34,789 bases of DNA from NCBI RefSeq assembly GCF_001039355.2, contig NW_019773537.1:192499-227287 (forward strand), given 5' to 3'. The notes below the pieces were generated by a model, which searched no databases, was not told where the DNA came from, and saw nothing but the letters and a program-made list of their open reading frames with translations. Made by a program: the position numbers and the translations under genes. This document shows, one piece after another, positions 28,669 to 34,789 of the stretch (position 1 is the first letter of the stretch; the number at the start of each line of letters is the position of its first letter). The DNA comes from Lingula anatina (lineage: Eukaryota > Brachiopoda > Lingulata > Lingulida > Lingulidae).

Positions 28669-31600
28669 CTGTAAAAAAAAAAAAGAGATCAGAATTAAAA
28701 CCAACTAAAATAAAAAATCATTAAACATATACATTTCAAGTTTTTATACATTATTAAAAATATGAAACAGGAAGCACTCTGAAGTTCTGTCAGGCTTAAT
28801 TGCCTCTCTGTTGTTTTCCCACTTGTTTCCTTTTTAAATCATTTACAGGTGAAAATGGAATAATGTTAATTTCTAAATGAAAAAAAAATTCCATAGCTAG
28901 TAATGGCAGAGGTCCAAATGCACATATAAAATGATATCACATATGTACTGTACCAGTATGACAGAGTCTTGGGAGTGATGGCACGTACTACAGTCAAACT
29001 AGAAATATCAACACACCTGCATCTAAATATTTCTTCATAATAGCATTTATCAAAAATCCCCAATGTCTCTAAAATGGAACTATATACTTTGTACATCAGT
29101 GCATGCATTACTAGATATTATAACACCTATGAGAAACACTCACCCTGCTGCCGTCTCTTTCCCAGAGTAATTATTCTCCACTCCAAAGCTGCCAGCATTT
29201 GGCCTGGACAGCGCCCTGAACACCTGCATCAGTTGCTCATCCAGTGGCATGGGTTGTGCAGTGCCCTCAGGATCTGTGGTAGCTCTGATATTCAGGGCCT
29301 CCAGGGCAGGACGGAGGGCCACTATCTTGGCTGCCTGGCTAAATGGCATCTTCAGATTTAACCTGTGTGTGGACATATGACAAGAAGGGAATGAATTTGA
29401 CTGGAAATTGTTCATGTCTGAATGAAGTGTTTGAATGCAGTTTACTTCACTTATATGTACATGTGTTGTTATTTTCTTAATTTCTAAAATCTCATCCTTT
29501 TTTTTCCATTTCCAAGTTGCCACCTTTGACTTTTTGATGTACAAAATGAGTACTATTTTCAAACTTTTTATATCAGTTTCTGTAAAGTATTGGCTAATAA
29601 AAAAAAACAAAAAACAATCACAATCTCAAATTACATTACATAGTCCCAATACTAATTTCTAACAACTGGATACACTATATTAAGAACTTCGTATATTAAG
29701 GACTACATATATTTAAAACATACCAGTCATCCAGGATAATATAATATATAAATAACTTTGTATCCTATTTCTACATATAAAACATACCAGCCATCCAGGA
29801 TAACACAATATATTAAATAACTTTGTATCCTATTTCTACATATAAAACATACCAACCATCCAGGATAACACAATATATAAATGACTTTGTATCCTATTTC
29901 TACATATAAAACATACCAGCCATCCAGGATAATCATCCCATTTTCAGCCTTCACAGAGCGTGCAGCAAATATGAGAAGCTGTATTGGAGACACCATGGTC
30001 ATCTGTTTACATGACACTGCTCGCGTACGGATCTACAAGAACAAAGACAAGAATTATATTCATTTTTGTAAAAAAATTATTCATATCTAAAATAAAAGAA
30101 ACATCACTGAAATATTGCATGAAAGAAATGAATTGTCGACATGAAGTTTCATTTCATTTGTTAAAATTGGCTGAATAAACTGCCTCGGGGATATGTTTGA
30201 GGGTGGATTACTTTGTAATTAACGAAAAATTAATAATTTTTTTTTACTAAAATGGTTTTTATAAATAAAGGGTTATGAAAAATGTAACTGTAATATTTGC
30301 TAGTTACCTATAACTAATTCCTATACCAAAACAAGGAAATGTCACAGCATTTGTGTAGCAGATACAAGAGAGTGTATGATTTTGAAAATATACCTTTTCT
30401 CCAAACACAAAGAAAGGTGTTGGAAATGTCTGTTCTCTATTGCTGCAGTTGACTGAAGACTTGTGAATCAGAGCAGCTCTACTCTCTGTAGTCAGAACCT
30501 TCCTCTTCTCTTTGTGGTAACACACATTGGGGTAAAGACCCAGGCACAGCAAGGATATCACCTGATAATGTGGATAATCTTATACTATGTGGCATGAAAA
30601 CACAGGTTAATTGATAGCAGTGTTCTCAAAGAAAGAAATTTTGAACTGTGATGTCAACCTGGACACTGAGTGATATCTAACATAATCTGTACCTGTTCAT
30701 CTATAATAATGTATAGGTTACATATAGGTTTGAATTGGGGTCAGTATGTAATCCATGACACCTTAAAAAGTATGGCAGATGAGAAAGATAAAATATAAGT
30801 ACAACAAGAATTAAATTTTTACAAAAAATAGCTTCCGCATATTACTTCTGTTCCTGAAGCTTTACACATTTTGCCAATAGCTTTTTCAGACAAAGACACT
30901 CTTAAGAGTTGGAAAAAAAATAATGCCAATAAGAATTCTAACAGCCACCTACCACATCTAATTTACTGTCTGGACCTGAAGAGTTGAACATCTGTGGGTA
31001 GAGGCTTTCCTCTGGAAACCCAGCATTCACCAGGATATCACGAAGTTGGTTCTGGAAATTACAGAGAAAAAATATTGAGAATATATGAAATACTAAACCT
31101 AGTGTAACATGTGGTTTAAAATATTATTTGGTATGGTGGGACAGTAAGGTTAACATCATCATTTCAGTCAACAGGATTAGCTGATCACGTCTCAATATTT
31201 TATATTTATATGAATTTTTATATAAAATACAAAATCCTTAACTTACTATTATCAACATATGTTAAACAATACTACATACCTATACTGAAATACATGCACA
31301 GTTACAATCATTATAATTTTTTAGACAAAACTGTCAGCAGTAATTAAAGGATCTTAACTAGAAATGATTTTCAGCATAACTTTTCAGAAATGCAAAAACT
31401 GTTCTCTGAATACTGTCCACTGCCAGCTATGTGACNTTGTCAGTACTGTGAGGAAAACAACCACATTATTGTCAGTACTGTGAAGAAAACAACCACATTA
31501 TTGTCAGTACTGTGAGGAAAACAACTACATTATTGTCAGTACTGTGAGGAAAACAACCACATTATTGACAATACTGTTATTAATGCTAACATCAATGATA

Positions 31601-33531
31601 AAGCTGCAATATGGCATTATGCATCAAGATGTATCAGTATCATTAATTTAAAGCCATCAAAGATTAAAACAATATATAAAATGCATGTGCACAGGCACGT
31701 TTAATTGTACAAAAGCACACACACACACACACACGCATGCACGCACACGCACGCACACACACACACACACACAAGTGGACCTACTAAAAGATACAGCCAT
31801 AAATGATCATCTTTCCCAGTCTGGGCTCTATTGGCAACTTGGCCAGGATTCTCCCAAGAGGGGTCAACTCATTGTTCCTGTCCAAGGCACCCATCTCTAA
31901 AATTCAGACATTAAATACAGAGTTTTCAAAAACATTTTTGATAACCTATAAGAAACAACAAAAACTATGTTTCTTTTTTAGTTGAAGTTAGTTTCAGTAT
32001 TTGACATGACACTGTTTATGTTGAGACAATATATGAATAGGCATCCTGTGTTATTATAAATAAGTAAAAAAAAAAAACATGCATGACAGTTTGCTAAAGG
32101 CACACCCAAGCATAGCAAACCTTTCAGTAAGGCTTCAGCTTCAATGACTGCATCAATAGGTGGCGGTTCCACAGCTTTGGCCAAGAAAGGACCAATCTCT
32201 CCAAGCCTCAGTAACTTGATGCTCAGTGCCAATTCATGAAGTGGTGTACGGAAAATCTCAGGGGTAGTGTGCTGTTCTAATCTAAATTTGGCAAAATGGT
32301 CATCAAATTTTCAAAAAGCTTTAGATGCTTTTATATTACTTTTTCGAAACACAATTAAAACAAATAAAATTAATTTAAATGAACAGCTTTTATTTTTTAT
32401 AATTCATATATTAATTAATCAATGATATATTACTTAATGCCATACAATATGATCTCATCAATGAAAATATCCCAAAAAGCAATTTCAAGTATCAAATGAG
32501 AAAAACTGTTAAACTGTCAATCATTCATAGAATGTCTTACTTTGATAGTTGTACAACTAATCTCTTTGTCTATCCCATACCTTTCATATCTGGCTCTACT
32601 ACACAAGTGGAAGCAGAACCCTGGTCTTACACGTCCTGCCCTCCCCCTCCTTTGTTCTAGGTTTGTCTTGGAGGCCCACACAGTGGCATAGTTGGTCATG
32701 TTATTATGGGATGTAAACAGCTTCATTTTGGCTCTGGAAAAAAAAAACATTTGTATGAGATGTTAGCTGGCACAATTTTGACATTGTTATAGATATGGAT
32801 ATTTCAAACTGAAAAATGGTGCTCATTTTGTGTCATTGGAGACAAATCAGAGCTACATTTATTCTCTAAAAAGGAATAGTTTATACTAAATCAATGTGAT
32901 ACTTGTATTTTTCTGCCAGTGATACAAATTTATATTGCAAGTGTTAGAGCCACAATCAAATTTATTTGAATATTACACATTTCTTTGCCTTCTCAACATT
33001 TTATTACTTGAAAATAAATTTAACCAAATCATACTTCATTTCTTAATTATATAATTCATTACTTTTTTCATACTTAATTCTATTGTCACTAGCTTACTTG
33101 CAAGAGTCAATGACATAAACAACATCATTGATTGTGATACTGGTCTCAGCAATGTTGGTGGACAGAATGATCTGAAATAAGTGAGAATATTTTGCTACAC
33201 TAATCCAAACTTCACTACTGGTGACAAATATAATATATATCATTACGTGTCAAATTACTTAAAAGGCTCTTATTACATATCAAAATTCACAATTCTAACA
33301 GCTCATAATCTGTGAAGTATGATGACAGATAGGTCCATGGAGCAGGGGTACTGGCTTAACCTTGTCACAATAATAATGTAAAAGTAACATTCTTTAACAA
33401 AGACAAATACAGTGATTTGTATTAAACCAACCATACCTTTGTAACACCTTCAGGTACTGGCTCAAAAACCTTGTGTTGGTCTTCTCTTGGGATTTGGGAA
33501 TGGAGTGGAAGCAGACGATATGCAGGGCCGC
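28431..33531 (-). CDS. DHX9: DHX9-like helicase, motif V to stop (copy 2, partial)
   Basis: Ten minus-strand exons from 33531 to the TAA at 28431-28433: 33437-33531, 33098-33171, 32581-32733, 32121-32281, 31785-31896, 30953-31051, 30394-30561, 29917-30032, 29144-29362 and 28431-28668. They encode the end of RecA2 (motifs V, VI), part of the region after the core, the OB-fold stretch [22 protein letters not shown] and the RGG tail. All junctions are in phase, except that the exons between GCIFY and NQLRDIL (roughly 85 residues in human DHX9) are missing across the n at 31436. This is the only copy here with a continuous C-terminus. Confidence 0.88.
29144..29362 (-). CDS. DHX9: DHX9 penultimate exon (copy 2)
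   Basis: [20 protein letters not shown] to [12 protein letters not shown], with acceptor CACACAG and donor AGG|GTGAGTG. It joins DGW upstream and GPGFG downstream without a frame break. Confidence 0.9.
29721..29930 (-). repeat. 64-bp x4 tandem array of exon end plus splice donor
   Basis: TACCA(G/A)(T/C)CATCCAGGAT recurs at 29721, 29785, 29850 and 29914. In gene sense each unit has ~15 nt of exon end (ATCCTGGATGGCTG), donor GTATGT and ~45 nt of intron. Only the unit at 29914 is continuous with the exon. The furthest unit and the one at 29850 have point changes in the exon part (GACTG and GGTTG). Confidence 0.92.
29917..30032 (-). CDS. DHX9: DHX9 exon: [17 protein letters not shown]
   Basis: Encodes [20 protein letters not shown] then [19 protein letters not shown], matching human IRTRAISAKGMT..LLLFAS. 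The acceptor is TTCTTGTAG. The first donor gives the conserved DGW|L junction. Confidence 0.9.
30394..30561 (-). CDS. DHX9: DHX9 exon: OB-fold, [12 protein letters not shown]
   Basis: [20 protein letters not shown], then [17 protein letters not shown] and TPFFVFGEK. Phase 0 at both ends. This is one of the most conserved parts of DHX9 and marks the OB-like domain. Confidence 0.92.
30953..31051 (-). CDS. DHX9: DHX9 exon: [15 protein letters not shown]
   Basis: [20 protein letters not shown] then [13 protein letters not shown], as in human (QLKEILINSGFPED..TGPDNNLDVV). The acceptor is TTTCCAG and the donor GTG|GTAGGT. Confidence 0.9.
31436..31436. other. Ambiguous base: gap hiding DHX9 exons
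   Basis: It lies between exons that are not adjacent in DHX9; the coding sequence from VGDAICTIAAATCF to WEAKV is expected here and not found. It abuts a 32-bp tandem repeat. Confidence 0.8.
31437..31564. repeat. 32-bp x4 tandem repeat
   Basis: TTGTCAGTACTGTGAGGAAA and the following 12 bases recur four times with single-base differences. No exon sequence was recognised in the unit. Confidence 0.93.
31716..31772. repeat. Interrupted (CA)n microsatellite
   Basis: CA repeats broken by CGCATGCACG; the counterpart of the tract at 1-40. Confidence 0.9.
31785..31896 (-). CDS. DHX9: DHX9 exon: ..GCIFY (copy 2)
   Basis: [20 protein letters not shown] to [10 protein letters not shown]; the donor is TTTTA|GTAGGT. 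The same exon as 50-161 with a few silent changes. Confidence 0.9.
32121..32281 (-). CDS. DHX9: DHX9 exon: [13 protein letters not shown] (copy 2)
   Basis: [20 protein letters not shown] to EAEALLK; same boundaries and length as 398-558. Confidence 0.9.
32581..32733 (-). CDS. DHX9: DHX9 exon: motif VI (copy 2)
   Basis: [18 protein letters not shown] and [12 protein letters not shown]; donor AAAG|GTATGG. The same protein as 862-1014. Confidence 0.92.
33098..33171 (-). CDS. DHX9: DHX9 exon: motif V (copy 2)
   Basis: [20 protein letters not shown] and IDSCK, with acceptor ATTTCAG and donor GCAA|GTAAGC. Confidence 0.92.
33437..33531 (-). CDS. DHX9: DHX9 exon: [10 protein letters not shown] (copy 2)
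   Basis: [18 protein letters not shown] to EPVPEGVTK. It starts TTTCAG|GCGG where the left copy has GTGG, still glycine. No further helicase exon is found upstream in the window. Confidence 0.92.
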
Positions 33532-33754
33532 CTGAAAGACACAAATTTTATGTGTAAACCAACTGATGTAAATATAATAGTTTTTACTTTGAAAAGTTAA
33601 AATGTGTAGAAAAAACTAACCAGAACAGGCATTTCTGCATTTTACTGAAATAGTTCTAATGTACATTGTCATGAAAATACTCTGTGTAAAATACTCTTCA
33701 ATGTTATCAAGAATGGCTTAAACAAACATACTCATTAAATCTTTGCCTGATTCT

Positions 33755-34230
33755 AGGACAATTTCCCCCCCCCCCCCGGACAATTACCCCCCCCCCCCAG
33801 GACAATTACCCCCCAAGAAATATCTATTTATACACAAACATAATGTAAAAAGTGTAAAGTTTAAAACATTTCATCCATTTTATTAATATTTTTAGTGTGA
33901 TAATGCAACTTGATCATGAAACAAATTATTTTATAACAAATTCCTTTTTCATATCGTACTAGTACAGAAAGTTTTATTAAACATCTGATCAAAGTATAAC
34001 CACCTATCCTTCAGGTAAAGGTTGGGTAAACAGATAAACAGGTAAACAGATATTTTATGAATATTTTTTGTGGTGGGTAGTGAGTAGGTGGGTAGTGGTC
34101 AAGCAATTAAAAGTGACAAATAATCAAAGGGATACCTGGATAAGCGAGAAAATCTGTTAACCCAACCTCTCCCTAGAGATGCACCTTGATTCAAGGGGTG
34201 GGTGGGGGTGGGGTGGGGGGGAATTGTCCT
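33755..34230. mobile_element. 476-bp non-autonomous element with poly(C) inverted ends
   Basis: Terminal AGGACAATT and AATTGTCCT are each followed internally by long C or G runs. At the left end the motif GGACAATT(T/A) plus poly(C) is repeated three times (33755-33814). The left copy of this intron (2140-2165) lacks the element. No ORF of note. The family and target duplication are unclear. Confidence 0.65.
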
Positions 34231-34253
34231 GATACCCTAAGTATTAACAATAA

Positions 34254-34789
34254 GGCAGCAAAGCTGTCAAATGTACAGACAAAAAGCAGGAAATAACAAA
34301 AAAGGCTACTGTCAATTCTGATGCAAAAATACATTATGTTAAGCTGCAAATTCAACATCAAATTTTAATTATGCTCAACAGGTAATACCAACGTAAGTTA
34401 AATGTGTAACAAACATAAGGCTTCAGGCCCATGGGAGTTCAAGTTCACACTTTGAAAATGCATAACTTCCAGAAAAGGAAGCCAATTAGACTGCTTTTCC
34501 AACTCAGGCTGCATGTCGATTTTTGGAATCGATTACTCCTGAGAGTTTCATGACAACAGGCCTATCGTTTTTCCTTGAAATGTGTTTACAGTGTTGCATA
34601 TATGTTGAAAAGTGAAAAAAAAAAGCATAACTTCTACAATAATGGCCCGATCATCCTGATTTTCGAACTTGACCTGCATTTTATGAAAATTCATCAGCTC
34701 TATAAATATAAAGCCCAAAAGTAAAACTGCCTTCCACTTATCGTGTTTACAATGAAAGTGCAAGGCGCCGGCGTCGGCGATGATGGCGA
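34254..34789. repeat. Probable interspersed repeat at right edge
   Basis: Homology to the left copy stops at 34253 (..TAACAATAA). The rest is unrelated to helicase sequence and ends in GGCGCCGGCGTCGGCGATG, a composition unlike the surroundings and like the filler at 4416-4440. A dispersed element is suspected; no coding exon was seen. Confidence 0.45.

Overview
The window is AT-rich animal DNA: intron-split genes with GT-AG boundaries, poly(A) signals, many microsatellites and small inverted-repeat transposons. Gene content and base composition suggest a marine invertebrate, perhaps a mollusc or another lophotrochozoan; an amphioxus-like animal is not excluded. Nothing prokaryotic or viral was recognised. 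Single 'n' bases at 19898, 25758 and 31436 all abut tandem repeats and look like contig joins, so I treat the window as four blocks: 1-19897, 19899-25757, 25759-31435 and 31437-34789.

Minus strand: exons of a DHX9-type ATP-dependent RNA helicase (RNA helicase A). Block 1 holds sixteen exons, from motif Ia (6990) to the end of the core (50). Five of them occur twice in a direct ~2.2-kb duplication (about 2168-4415 and 4474-6504). Block 2 holds the entry to the core with Walker A (20858-22469) and, upstream of it in gene direction, the last two exons of a DHX9 copy ending in an RGG tail (24481-25398). Block 3 repeats that arrangement: the last five exons (28431-31051) and a frameshifted copy of the linker exon (26293-26430). 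Block 4 (31785-33531) is a second copy of the left end of block 1. The window therefore holds at least two divergent DHX9 copies, either tandem paralogs or unmerged haplotypes. The N-terminal double-stranded-RNA-binding domains and the exons between the core and the C-terminal region are missing.

Plus strand: an 11-exon gene (8935-18182, reading on past one in-frame TGA to 18719) lies where a long helicase intron would be if the block order is right. It encodes a death-effector-like domain, a TRADD-N-like segment, a death domain, and a C-terminal array of eleven 78-residue helical repeats plus a degenerate twelfth. I read it as an innate-immune or apoptotic adaptor or scaffold. DHX9 is a nucleic-acid sensor in vertebrates, so the pairing is suggestive, but no functional link is shown.

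The most unusual feature is a recurring architecture. At least five exons, four in the helicase and one in the death-fold gene, have their 3' end plus 5' splice site copied in tandem into the following intron. Periods are 53 bp x19, 59 bp x7, 64 bp x4, about 85 bp x2 and 39 bp x2. Two larger exon-block duplications (187 codons in the helicase, 38 codons in the death-fold gene) are both phase 1-1 and keep the reading frame.
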